A DNA stretch of 64,000 nt, from the NCBI GenBank assembly GCA_951812775.1, contig OX638326.1, positions 1,624,335 through 1,688,334 on the forward strand. The letters are read 5' to 3'. The stretch's first letter is position 1, and each line of letters opens with the position of its first letter. A program made the position numbers and the translations under genes. The notes beneath the pieces were generated by a model, which saw only the letters and a list, made by a program, of their open reading frames with translations, had not been told where the DNA came from and searched no databases. This document shows positions 46,210 to 54,608 of this stretch, piece by piece. The stretch comes from an uncultured Alphaproteobacteria bacterium (GTDB taxonomy: Bacteria; Pseudomonadota; Alphaproteobacteria; MPNO01; UBA2964).

Positions 46210-47511
46210 TCAATGATTGCCCGATTGTGGTGCCGTTTCCAGCGCCTCCGCCAGCGCCGCACGCCGACGGTAGAACCAGGCCCACAGCAAAATACAGATC
46301 ACCGCGCCACCAGCAATTGGCCAGCGAAGCCCGACATGATCACCTATCCACCTTTCGGCTGGGCTTTCCACTCAACGACCTTCTTGTATTGGCCAGCGAA
46401 GCCCGACATGATCACCTATCCACCCCATCATGAGTGATCCCAGTGACGGGCACCCCCGCGATATCGCACCATAAAGGCTTACAACCCGCCCCCTCATATG
46501 CTCATCAACGGAGGCCTGAATGAGCGTATGTTCGCCGGTTCCGGCGACCGTCATCGCAAATCCGCCGATCAAAACCGCAACGACCGCGACATAAAAGTTT
46601 GTCGAGAGTGCAAACACGATCAAAACGATCGCCAATATCAAAATGTTCAGCAGGACAATGCCAGTCAGCCCCTTGATGTGCCCTCGCTGTGCCAACCAGA
46701 AACCACCGAGTACCGCGCCTACACCCACGGATGACACGAGAATGCCCAGCGCATCCGCGCCCAGCCCAAAAATTGTTTCAACGAATCCTGAAAACAGATC
46801 AATATAGGTTCGACCACAGATACCGACGATAAAAAGGATAATCATCGTCGTTCCAAGCCCGGTATGAGAGAACGTGTAGCTAAACCCGGCACGAATTTCT
46901 GCCGGTATCTGTTTTAAAGGCGCTTGAGAGCTGGAAATGCCATCCTGAACCAGCCGGATAGAAAACAGGGCGATCGCAAAAATACCGTTACCGGCGACAG
47001 CAATGATGCCCCCCGCAATGGACGGCCCTGCCACGCGGGCAACATTGAATATGAGGGAATTGATCGCGACGGCCGAGGCCAGTGCCTCACGCCCAACCAT
47101 ATTGGGAACGATAACTAACCTGACAGGATGGTTTATGGCGAGAACAACCCCAAGCGTCAGGGCGAGAACGAAGACGAGTTCAATCGTGACAATGCCCGCA
47201 AAGCAGCAATAGGCCAGTACCGCGGCCTGTGCGGCCGAGAAGAGCATTGAAAAACGCATCATCCCCAACCGGTTGACGCGCTCGGTAATTGCCCCGGCAA
47301 CGGGCGCAAGAAATACGGTTGGAAACAAATCGGCCATTGCTATTGCGCCCAACCAAAATGCCGAGCCGGTCAATTTCCAGGTTAGCCATTGCAGTGCAAT
47401 GCGATACGCCCACATGCCGAAATGTGAACAAATATTTCCCGCTGTATAAATTCGGTAATTCCTGTTTCCGAGTGCAAACAGGATTGCGTCAAAGCGACCG
47501 CCAAACGCCAT
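46210..47511 (-). pseudogene. MFS transporter disrupted by a 72-bp partial duplication
   Basis: From 47511 an MFS protein of the MFS_3/enterobactin-exporter-like type runs for 379 residues (N-terminal LGNRNYRIYTAGNICSHFGMWA, helix pairs, ASVDEHMRGRVVSLYGA) and stops at 46372. Just beyond, the same frame continues with a repeat of the last stretch and then the missing end (WIGDHVGLRWPIAGG...FYRRRAALAEALE) to TGA 46210. Removing the 72-bp insert restores one frame of 409 residues. The current stop removes the last one to two helices, so activity is doubtful. Confidence 0.75.
46316..46424. repeat. 37-bp direct repeat with 35-bp spacer inside the MFS gene
   Basis: Positions 46316-46352 and 46388-46424 are identical. 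The unit encodes the WIGDHVGLRWPI region. The 35-bp spacer (46353-46387) has no obvious source in the window and carries the in-frame stop. The offset is 72 bp, an exact multiple of three. Confidence 0.9.
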
Positions 47512-47691
47512 TCGAAGCCTTTCTGATTATTCTCCCCAAAATCTTACTCTTTGGCGTCCTTCTCCCCAAGGAAATCGGCCTCGATTCTCGGGTTGCCAAC
47601 GGCCAATTTTTTAGCAAAACGCCCGGAAAACCCTTGACGATTGCCCCTTTGAGAGCACTAATGCGCCACCGCAACGCAAATTGAAGGTATT

Positions 47692-47910
47692 ATGGCGAAA
47701 GAAGAACTTCTTGAATTTTCGGGTACCGTGATGGAACGGCTGCCCAATGCTATGTTCAAAGTGAAGCTGGAGAACGGCCACGAGGTGCTGGCGCACACTG
47801 CTGGCAAGATGCGCAAGTTCCGTATTCGTGTTCTCGAAGGCGATAAGGTCGATGTTGAAATGACACCCTACGACCTGACCAAAGCGCGGATAATTTTTCG
47901 GCACAAATAG
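47692..47910 (+). CDS. infA: Translation initiation factor IF-1
   Basis: 72 residues, a single S1/OB-fold domain: [21 protein letters not shown], then [22 protein letters not shown], and the closing [10 protein letters not shown]. Binds the ribosomal A site and aids start-codon selection. It is not accompanied by its usual maf/yacG partners here. The two possible ATT starts in this window make initiation-factor function of interest, but this protein looks ordinary. Confidence 0.97.
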   Translation: MAKEELLEFSGTVMERLPNAMFKVKLENGHEVLAHTAGKMRKFRIRVLEGDKVDVEMTPYDLTKARIIFRHK

Positions 47911-48032
47911 GCTGTTACACGCCTGCCAGAAAGCTTTACGGACTCTGTTCCCGTAACGGCTACGTAAGTGTAAACTGACCTTATAGAATTACCTGTCCTG
48001 CGATCAGGACGATCAACCACAACCGGTGCCCT

Positions 48033-49253
48033 ATGGCGACGCGATCATGGCGAACCCCTGTCGTTATCCTGACATGCGCAACTTTGATTCTGTTGCTGTC
48101 TTTCGGCGCGCGTCAGACTTATGGCCTTTATCTGGCACCAATTTCCAAAACCCAGGGATGGGAAATTGGCGTGTTCTCCTTTGCCATGGCTCTGCAGACG
48201 CTTATTTGGGGCCTATCGCAGCCCTTTTGGGGGAATATCGCTGATCGTTTCGGTGCCGGTCGCGTTGTAAGTGCGGGCCTCCTGCTGTACGCGGCAGGGC
48301 TCTGGATGATGTCTGAATCCGTCACACCGCTCGGAATCACGTTATCAACGGGTCTTGTCACCGGGCTTGGTATGAGTGCCACCAGTTTCCCGATCATCCT
48401 GGCTGTCGTCGGGCGCAGCGTTTCCGAGGAGCGTCGCAGTATGTTCCTCGGAATAGCCAGTGCCGGAGGTTCGTCCGGCATGGTTATTGTCGTGCCCTTC
48501 GCCCAGTATTTTATATCCGATGCGGGATACACCCTCGCCCTAGTGGTTTTAGCAGTGCTGATGATCACCATCGTACCTCTGACCGCCGCTATTGCTGGCA
48601 AACCACAAACACCGGATGGGCCAAATGCCATTAAGCAGAATACCGGCGAGGCGATCCGCGAAGCGTTGGGCCATAAGGGATATGTTCTTCTCGTCACCGC
48701 ATTTTTTGTGTGTGGCTTCCAGACCATGTTCATTGGCGGCCATCTGCCCAACTATCTGGATAAATCGGGCATTGATGCCGAAACGGCCGCGTGGGCGCTC
48801 GCCTCTATTGGTCTGTTCAACATTTTTGGATGTTTCGTCTGGGGTGCACTCGGGGGCAAGTTCAGCAAAAAGCTGATGCTCGCCATCCTCTACATTATTC
48901 GTTCCCTGACCATGATCGTTTTTGTCATGTTACCGGTGACAGATACCAGCGCCTTGGTGTTCGCGGCGTTTACGGGCCTTATGTTCCTCGGCACCGTGCC
49001 TCTTACCAGCGGCCTGGTCGCCCAAATATTTGGCACCCAGTATATGGCCATGTTGTACGGCTTTGCCTTTACCAGTCACCAGGTAGGTAGCTTCCTGGGA
49101 ATCTGGATCGGTGGCGTGGTCTTTGACCTCACGGGCAGCTACGACGTGATGTGGTGGAGCGCCATTATTCTCGGGTTTGTTGCCGCGATTATGCATTGGC
49201 CGATTGATGAAAAGCCGGTCGTTCGAACTGCCGCATCACCAGCGCCGTCCTGA
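48033..49253 (+). CDS. MFS transporter, first of three tandem paralogues
   Basis: 406 residues, 12 predicted helices. The N-terminal pattern LLLSFGARQTYGLYLAPIS, the loop GNIADRFGAGRV (MFS motif A) and YMAMLYGFAFTSHQVGSFLG near the end match the oxalate:formate antiporter/monocarboxylate group. A small organic acid is the likely substrate. The next two genes are clear paralogues with the same motifs and near-equal length, each beginning about 30-40 bp after the previous stop. Confidence 0.86.
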   Translation: MATRSWRTPVVILTCATLILLLSFGARQTYGLYLAPISKTQGWEIGVFSFAMALQTLIWGLSQPFWGNIADRFGAGRVVSAGLLLYAAGLWMMSESVTPLGITLSTGLVTGLGMSATSFPIILAVVGRSVSEERRSMFLGIASAGGSSGMVIVVPFAQYFISDAGYTLALVVLAVLMITIVPLTAAIAGKPQTPDGPNAIKQNTGEAIREALGHKGYVLLVTAFFVCGFQTMFIGGHLPNYLDKSGIDAETAAWALASIGLFNIFGCFVWGALGGKFSKKLMLAILYIIRSLTMIVFVMLPVTDTSALVFAAFTGLMFLGTVPLTSGLVAQIFGTQYMAMLYGFAFTSHQVGSFLGIWIGGVVFDLTGSYDVMWWSAIILGFVAAIMHWPIDEKPVVRTAASPAPS

Positions 49254-49292
49254 AGTAGATCTGTTCGCGTAAGTCAAAATTGAGAATTGCAT

Positions 49293-50513
49293 ATGCCTAG
49301 TATCCCCTGGAAAAGCCATCCCTATCTGGTTTTGATCCTCTGTACGCTAATCATTTTAATTTCCTACGGGACCAGACAGAGCTTTGGCCTGTTCCTAATC
49401 CCCATAAGCGATGCAATCAGCGGTGGCCGGGTGGAGCCATTCTCCTTCGCGGTGAGCCTACAGACGTTGGTGGTAGGGCTATCTGTCCCCTTTGTTTCGG
49501 CTATCGCTGACAAGTGGCTTGGCCCCGTCAAAATGTTGATTACCGGCGGTGCTCTTTATGCAGTAGGCATGTTTTTGCTGGGTCATGCATCCTCTGAAAT
49601 GCATCTGACACTGAGTGTTGGTGTCCTGAGCGGGCTTGCCGCAGCCGGTTGTGGCCTGCCAATGCTGTTATCCGTTGTTGGTCGCGTTGCGCCCGAGAAA
49701 AGACGCAGCCTGTGGCTTGGCATCGTATCTGCAGGTGGTACCGGTGGCCAAATGTTCCTGGTCCCTCTCAACGGTTATCTGCTGGAACGCATGGACTGGA
49801 CCGATGCGATCATAATTCTGGCGGCCTTTATCTTTGCCATCGTACCAATGGCCTTTATCGCCGGAAAATCGAGCGGTGAAGCACTGGACCAAAAGAAGGA
49901 TACCCAGACTTTAGGTCAGGCATTGCAGGAAGCCCGCGGACACAAGAGCTTTATCTATCTTTGCTTGGGCTTCTTCACCTGCGGGTTTCAGGTGCAGTTT
50001 GTCGTGACCCACTTACCCAAATACCTTGAAGATACTGGCACTGGCGCCACTATCGGCGCACACGCAATTGCATTGATAGGTTTAACCAATGTCATCGGCA
50101 CGGCGATCGCTGGCATGCTTGGCGGAAAATACAAAAAGAAAAACCTCCTTGCCGGCCTCTATATCGGTCGTTCGCTGGTTATGCTCGCCTTCTTTCTGGC
50201 TCCTGTTACACAAATGTCCGTCTACGTATTTGCGGCCTGTATTGGGTTTCTTTGGCTTGCGACAGTACCGTTAACCGCGGGGCTGGTTTCCGGATTCTTC
50301 GGGCCACGATATATGGCCACCTTGTACGCCATTGCCTTTTTGAGCCATCAAATCGGGGGTTTCCTGAGTACCTGGATGGGCGGCATCGTCCGGGATGCCA
50401 CAGGCTCCTATGATCATTGGTGGTGGATTATCATATTCGGCGGCATGTTGGCGGCATTGTTCCATCTCCCGATCAAGGAGCAGCCGGTAGAAAGACTCGC
50501 CCAACCGGCGTAG
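49293..50513 (+). CDS. MFS transporter, second tandem paralogue
   Basis: 406 residues from the ATG at 49293 (a TTG at 49287 would add two). Same family as its neighbours: ILISYGTRQSFGLFLIPIS, AIADKWLGPVKML, GLPMLLSVVGRVAPEKRRSLW, and RYMATLYAIAFLSHQIGGFLS. Closer to the third copy than to the first, judging by the shared VGRVAPE and FxxCGFQVQF stretches. Substrate unknown. Confidence 0.86.
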   Translation: MPSIPWKSHPYLVLILCTLIILISYGTRQSFGLFLIPISDAISGGRVEPFSFAVSLQTLVVGLSVPFVSAIADKWLGPVKMLITGGALYAVGMFLLGHASSEMHLTLSVGVLSGLAAAGCGLPMLLSVVGRVAPEKRRSLWLGIVSAGGTGGQMFLVPLNGYLLERMDWTDAIIILAAFIFAIVPMAFIAGKSSGEALDQKKDTQTLGQALQEARGHKSFIYLCLGFFTCGFQVQFVVTHLPKYLEDTGTGATIGAHAIALIGLTNVIGTAIAGMLGGKYKKKNLLAGLYIGRSLVMLAFFLAPVTQMSVYVFAACIGFLWLATVPLTAGLVSGFFGPRYMATLYAIAFLSHQIGGFLSTWMGGIVRDATGSYDHWWWIIIFGGMLAALFHLPIKEQPVERLAQPA

Positions 50514-50542
50514 ACTGCCGGATCATTTTCCGGAGAGATCCA

Positions 50543-51799
50543 ATGACCAAGGCGTTCTGGCGCAGCCCTCACTTCGTGCTGATTTCGGCGGTTGGCATTG
50601 TCTTGTTCGCTTATGGCGGCAGGCAAAGCCTCGGCATGTTTCTGCGCCCAATAACTGAATCTCTGAATTTTATGACCACGAACGCCCAGGGCGTTTTGGT
50701 TCAAAACTTCGAACCCATGTCATTCGCCACCGCGATCCAGGTTCTGATCTATGGTTGCGCGGCGCCATTTGTCGGCGCCATCGCAGATCGTTGGGGACCT
50801 ATTAAGGTCCTGATGGTCTCCGGGCTCATCTATGCCTTTGGTCTTTTTATGATGTCCCAGTCTACGACGGAAGCTGGACTGGTCATTAGCATTGGATTTC
50901 TTATGGGGATTGGCTCGAGCGGCATTGCTTTGCCAATGCTTCTCTCAATTGTCGGACGGGTGGCACCAGAGGAAAAGCGCACCTTCTGGCTCGCCGTTGT
51001 TGTTTCCGGCGGCACCGCAGGACAAATGCTGATTGTGCCCTTAAGCAACTGGATGATCGGTCAGGAAGGCTGGGTTTTTGCGACAATTGTGCTCGCGACA
51101 ATGGCCCTAATGGTTGTTCCCCTGACGCTTTGCATCTCACATGCCGCAAGTACTGAGTTAAACAAAAAAGACGCCCAGAGCCTTGGTCAGGCGATCAAGG
51201 AAGCTGGTGGCCATCGAGGTTTCTGGCTCCTCGTGATGGGGTTCTATGTTTGCGGGTTTCAGGTTCAGTTTATCAACAATCACATGGAAAATTATCTTAG
51301 CGGCACGGTAGTCGGCGGAGCAATGGCAGCTACGGCCATTGCGCTTATTGGCCTGTTCAATATGTTTGGGACACAGACCGCCGGTGTCATTGGCGACAAA
51401 CTGCGCAAGAAATATATCCTGGCTAACCTCTATATGGCCCGCTCGGTCATATTCTTGATCTTCTTTATTGTCCCGGTGAGCAAAGTTTCAGTAATCATCT
51501 TCGCTTGCACCGTTGGATTTTTATGGCTTGCGACAGTGCCGTTAACCTCGGGCATTGTCGCGCAGGTCTTCGGACCACGTTATTTGGCGACGCTCTACGG
51601 TGTAGTGTTCCTAAGCCATCAACTGGGCAGTTTCACCAGCGTCTGGCTCGGCGGCATCATCAGGACGCAGACCGGTAGCTACGATTACGCCTGGTATATG
51701 ATTATCGTTGCCGGCTTTGTGGCCGCCCTGCTGCATTGGCCAATCGACGACAAACCCGTCGCAAGATTAGCGAAGGAAAAAGAAGCTGCCGCGTCTTAG
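50543..51799 (+). CDS. MFS transporter, third tandem paralogue
   Basis: 418 residues from the ATG at 50543, preceded by a GGAGAG ribosome site; an earlier in-frame GTG at 50417 lies inside the second gene. It shares VLFAYGGRQSLGMFLRPI, LSIVGRVAPEEKRTFW and YLATLYGVVFLSHQLGSF with the others. A short insertion near residue 40 (NAQGVLVQNFEP) distinguishes it. It ends 10 bp before convergent nfuA. Confidence 0.86.
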   Translation: MTKAFWRSPHFVLISAVGIVLFAYGGRQSLGMFLRPITESLNFMTTNAQGVLVQNFEPMSFATAIQVLIYGCAAPFVGAIADRWGPIKVLMVSGLIYAFGLFMMSQSTTEAGLVISIGFLMGIGSSGIALPMLLSIVGRVAPEEKRTFWLAVVVSGGTAGQMLIVPLSNWMIGQEGWVFATIVLATMALMVVPLTLCISHAASTELNKKDAQSLGQAIKEAGGHRGFWLLVMGFYVCGFQVQFINNHMENYLSGTVVGGAMAATAIALIGLFNMFGTQTAGVIGDKLRKKYILANLYMARSVIFLIFFIVPVSKVSVIIFACTVGFLWLATVPLTSGIVAQVFGPRYLATLYGVVFLSHQLGSFTSVWLGGIIRTQTGSYDYAWYMIIVAGFVAALLHWPIDDKPVARLAKEKEAAAS

Positions 51800-51809
51800 C
51801 TAGCTTGCC

Positions 51810-52652
51810 TTAAGCCTGGTAATAGGGGTTTGAACCACCCGCGTGATCGGTGACGTCGAGGACTTCCCTGATCGTTGGTACCACCTTTTGTATTTCAACG
51901 GCCACGCCTTCCTTAAGCGTCACGTTGGCCATACCACAGCCTTGGCACCCGCCTTCCATGCGGATATAGGCCCGCGCACCGTCAACGTCGATCAGGGAGA
52001 TATGTCCGCCATGCCCCGCAACAGAGGGGTTAATGCGCGTTTCCAGAACTTCCTGAATGGCACGGCCTTCATCAGTATCCAGGCCAGGCTTTGGAATGGC
52101 GTCTCGCCAATCCGCAACACGTTCAACTTCGGGAATATAGTGGCGAAGCATATTTTCTACGCTGCCCTGCATCTGCGCCGCGCCACCGATAAACTCAATA
52201 TAGACGACACCCTCTGAATATCCCCGGAGGCTTATGTCCCCACCACCTTGCGTCGCCGCCGGCCTGATTCGTGTCTCTATGAGCTCCTTGATTTCAGCAA
52301 CGATGGGATCACTTTCATCAAGCTCAAGGCCTTCGACGTCATCCGACGAAGTAGAAGCGGCGCTCTCATCAAGTACCGCTGCGTCACCGGTTACAAAGTG
52401 GTCCATGATCGCACCTAAGACAGCCGGTTTGAGATGGAGCCAGTCAGCAGTGTCTGATTTGGTAACGGTGACGTAGTCTGAACCAATTTCAACACCTGTA
52501 ACATCGGTGACACCAAACAAACGCCGCGCCAAAGGTGACTGCGCAGCAGCTTCTGCGCTTTCAAACGATACAGGCGCCCCTGAGTGGACTTCCTGACCTG
52601 GCAGGAACTTCATGACATCTGAATTTTCGGCGGCTTCAGTCTGAATAAACAT
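51810..52652 (-). CDS. nfuA: Nfu-type Fe-S scaffold with an extra, cysteine-less NifU domain
   Basis: 280 residues in three parts. Residues 1-90 are the Nfu_N domain of alphaproteobacterial and mitochondrial Nfu (FIQTE..ENSDVMKFLPG). Residues about 115-178 are clearly a NifU domain (IKELIETRIRPA...GGGDISLRG...ENMLRHYIPEVERV) but the CxxC is gone: GACSGCPS-type sequence is replaced by GGAAQMQG and shortened. Residues about 195-280 are a second NifU domain with C236-x-x-C239 (GGCQGCGM..VTLKEGV) and a DVTDHAGGSNPYY end, as in gammaproteobacterial NfuA. Likely binds one 4Fe-4S cluster per dimer through the last domain. Confidence 0.85.
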   Translation of the reverse strand: MFIQTEAAENSDVMKFLPGQEVHSGAPVSFESAEAAAQSPLARRLFGVTDVTGVEIGSDYVTVTKSDTADWLHLKPAVLGAIMDHFVTGDAAVLDESAASTSSDDVEGLELDESDPIVAEIKELIETRIRPAATQGGGDISLRGYSEGVVYIEFIGGAAQMQGSVENMLRHYIPEVERVADWRDAIPKPGLDTDEGRAIQEVLETRINPSVAGHGGHISLIDVDGARAYIRMEGGCQGCGMANVTLKEGVAVEIQKVVPTIREVLDVTDHAGGSNPYYQA

Positions 52653-52719
52653 TTTATGCGCTCGTTATAGATCCGGCTGATAGTGTCAATGTCTGTAAGA
52701 ATCTCAAAAAGTCAAACAA

Positions 52720-52753
52720 AAGCCGCGGCTGAATGCTCAGGCGCGGCTTTTTT
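52720..52753 (-). terminator. Rho-independent terminator of mlaA
   Basis: GCCGCG (52722-52727) pairs with CGCGGC (52742-52747). On the minus strand the stem is followed by TTTTGTTTG, and its upstream A-run overlaps the mlaA stop codon. Read on the plus strand it ends in six Ts, so it can also stop rightward transcripts. It insulates mlaA from nfuA. Confidence 0.65.
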
Positions 52754-53723
52754 AGCGCTCAAAAAGCGCCTTTATCCTTATTTGGTCGTCAGATCGGCAT
52801 TTGAAGTCATATTTCAAATCCGGCAACGGCGCATCACTTGGCGCCCCATTGCGGATTTCCGCCTTGCGTTTTTGCCGTGAGATACTGCGGAGCGCCGCAT
52901 AGTAGTCGATAGAGGTATCTTTGAGTTTTTGCAGGTCATCCATTACGCCGGCAAACTCATCTACGCCACCAACTACAGTTCTCGCCGTTGACCACTCGTC
53001 ACGATGCGTGTTGTCCAACCAGTGTGATACCGGATCAAGATAGGAATCCAGGAATTTACCGACTGCATCCCGCGGGTTAGACGGACCAAAGAGCGGCAGC
53101 ACAAGATAAAATCCGTCCGGAATACCCCAAACTGCGAGCGTTTGTCCCAAATCTTCGGAATGAGGTTTTATTCCCCACTTGTCGGCAACATCCATGACGC
53201 CGCCGACGCCAAGAGTGGAGTTAATTGCCATACGTTTCGTCGTGGTCCACGCCCGCTTCATTTCGCCCTGCAGCAAATCATTTGCGAGGACGACCGGCGA
53301 TCGTAGGTTTTTCAAAAAGTTATGAACGGCCTCCTGACCTTCGTCAGGCAAAATCAACGTGTAAAGCTCTGCCAAAGGCCGTAGGAACAAACCCTGCAGG
53401 TATTCGTTAATTTCGAACATAACCCGGTTGATAGGTTCCAGCGGATCATTGACGTCAGCAGCTGCCTGAGCCAGATCATCCCCTTTTGACATCTGCGGAG
53501 ACTGCTTTTTCTCACTATTTTGGGCGAGTTGCGGCGTTTTTATAGCCGCAGGAAGGTAATCACGAACATCTTGTGAATCTTCGATGGCATGCGGAATCAG
53601 ATCGAAATTTGGACCTGCATCCTTTGCAGAGACGGCAACGGGAGCCGAAACCAAAGCCAGTGAAACACTGAAAATCGCCGCGGTAGGAACCACTTTTTTA
53701 AGCTTTTTCAATAAGATAGCCAT
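52752..53723 (-). CDS. mlaA: MlaA (VacJ) family outer-membrane lipid-asymmetry protein
   Basis: 323 residues. A Sec signal (about 1-33, ending VSA-KDAG) is followed by a non-conserved stretch and the MlaA core from about residue 90: DPLEPINRVMFEINEYL, RSPVVLANDLLQGE, NSTLGVGGVMDVA, YLVLPLFGPSNPRD, SYLDPVSHW. There is no lipobox cysteine, unlike E. coli MlaA, so it is probably anchored by protein segments only. MlaA removes phospholipid from the outer leaflet. It diverges from an MlaC-like carrier gene. Confidence 0.9.
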   Translation of the reverse strand: MAILLKKLKKVVPTAAIFSVSLALVSAPVAVSAKDAGPNFDLIPHAIEDSQDVRDYLPAAIKTPQLAQNSEKKQSPQMSKGDDLAQAAADVNDPLEPINRVMFEINEYLQGLFLRPLAELYTLILPDEGQEAVHNFLKNLRSPVVLANDLLQGEMKRAWTTTKRMAINSTLGVGGVMDVADKWGIKPHSEDLGQTLAVWGIPDGFYLVLPLFGPSNPRDAVGKFLDSYLDPVSHWLDNTHRDEWSTARTVVGGVDEFAGVMDDLQKLKDTSIDYYAALRSISRQKRKAEIRNGAPSDAPLPDLKYDFKCRSDDQIRIKALFER

Positions 53724-53820
53724 TTTTTATCCCTTAACCCGCGGCAGTACCAATGCCGCGCACGAACTCTTCCCGCCCCAATTGCGCTGCATTGTAGAAA
53801 AGCTATCACCTAATGGCAAT

Positions 53821-53866
53821 AGAATCGATTAAGGATTATCGTTAGAATCGATTAAGGATTATCGTT
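53821..53866. repeat. Two exact tandem copies of a 23-bp unit
   Basis: 53821-53843 and 53844-53866 are identical, AT-rich units containing ATCGATTAAGGATTATCG. They lie in the 261-bp gap between the divergent mlaA and mlaC-like genes, about 100-145 bp upstream of mlaA, where promoter elements are expected. Slippage duplication or a doubled regulator site are both possible. Nothing else was recognised in this gap. Confidence 0.85.
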
Positions 53867-53984
53867 AAAAAATATTAAGAAATCTTTTTAAATTAATGAG
53901 TTAGCAGAACGAAGGATGGTAAGCATTGCTTCTGGCGACGTCGCTGCATAAATGTACTGGGTGTAATTTCTGCGGTGGTGCAAG

Positions 53985-54608
53985 ATGCGTGTAACTGGAA
54001 TTTCAAAGTTTGCGGCAATCATGGCGATATTCTGTCTGGCAGAATTTCCCGCGATGGCTCTAGCTTCTGGTTTACCGAAGGCCAAGGTCGAAGCCTTTCA
54101 TGCAAAACTTCTTGATGTAATGAAACAGGCCAAAACGCTCGGCGTTAAGAAACGTTTTGAATTTCTGAAACCAACTGTTGAAAACAGTTTTGATTTTAAA
54201 CTGATGATTGCTCTGGCGAGCGGAAAGCATTGGCGAACCGCGTCAGAGATCAAGAAGCAAAATGCCCAAACAGCTTTCGCCCGATTGAGCACAGCGACCT
54301 ATGCAGACCGCTTTTCAGGGTTTTCAGGCCAATCATTTAAAACGCTCTCTGTCGCCAAGGGTCCGCGCCGAACATTTCTGGTTCGAACTCAGATCGTGCG
54401 GCCCGAGAAATCGCCAGTTCCGTTAACGTATGTGACCCGCAGACGAGAGGGAGAATGGCGTATCGTTGATGTCTTGGTAGATGACGGGATCAGCGAACTG
54501 GCCGTTCGGCGTTCTGAATACCGATCAGTACTAAACACGGCCGGAATAGACGGTTTAATAAACCTGCTCAAAATGAAAACGAATAGTTTATTAAATCCGA
54601 AACCTTAA
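53985..54608 (+). CDS. hpnM: MlaC/HpnM-like periplasmic lipid carrier (Ttg2D family)
   Basis: 207 residues with a signal peptide (about 1-27, MALAS). The mature protein has the MlaC/Ttg2D pattern: helices, FKTLSVAKGPRRTFLVRTQI and a late YVTRRREGEWRIVDVLVDDGISEL with a nearby WRI..D motif that lines the lipid pocket. HpnM is the member found in hopanoid loci with HpnN and HpnL. MlaC proteins ferry phospholipid across the periplasm. Its stop overlaps that of the HpnL-like gene by 4 bp (TTAA). Confidence 0.8.
   Translation: MRVTGISKFAAIMAIFCLAEFPAMALASGLPKAKVEAFHAKLLDVMKQAKTLGVKKRFEFLKPTVENSFDFKLMIALASGKHWRTASEIKKQNAQTAFARLSTATYADRFSGFSGQSFKTLSVAKGPRRTFLVRTQIVRPEKSPVPLTYVTRRREGEWRIVDVLVDDGISELAVRRSEYRSVLNTAGIDGLINLLKMKTNSLLNPKP

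Noticed and set aside
46072..46437. Open frames of about 113-121 codons on the plus strand over the MFS repeat
   Set aside because: They are antisense to the MFS gene and exist only because the duplicated unit is repeated in them; no homology.
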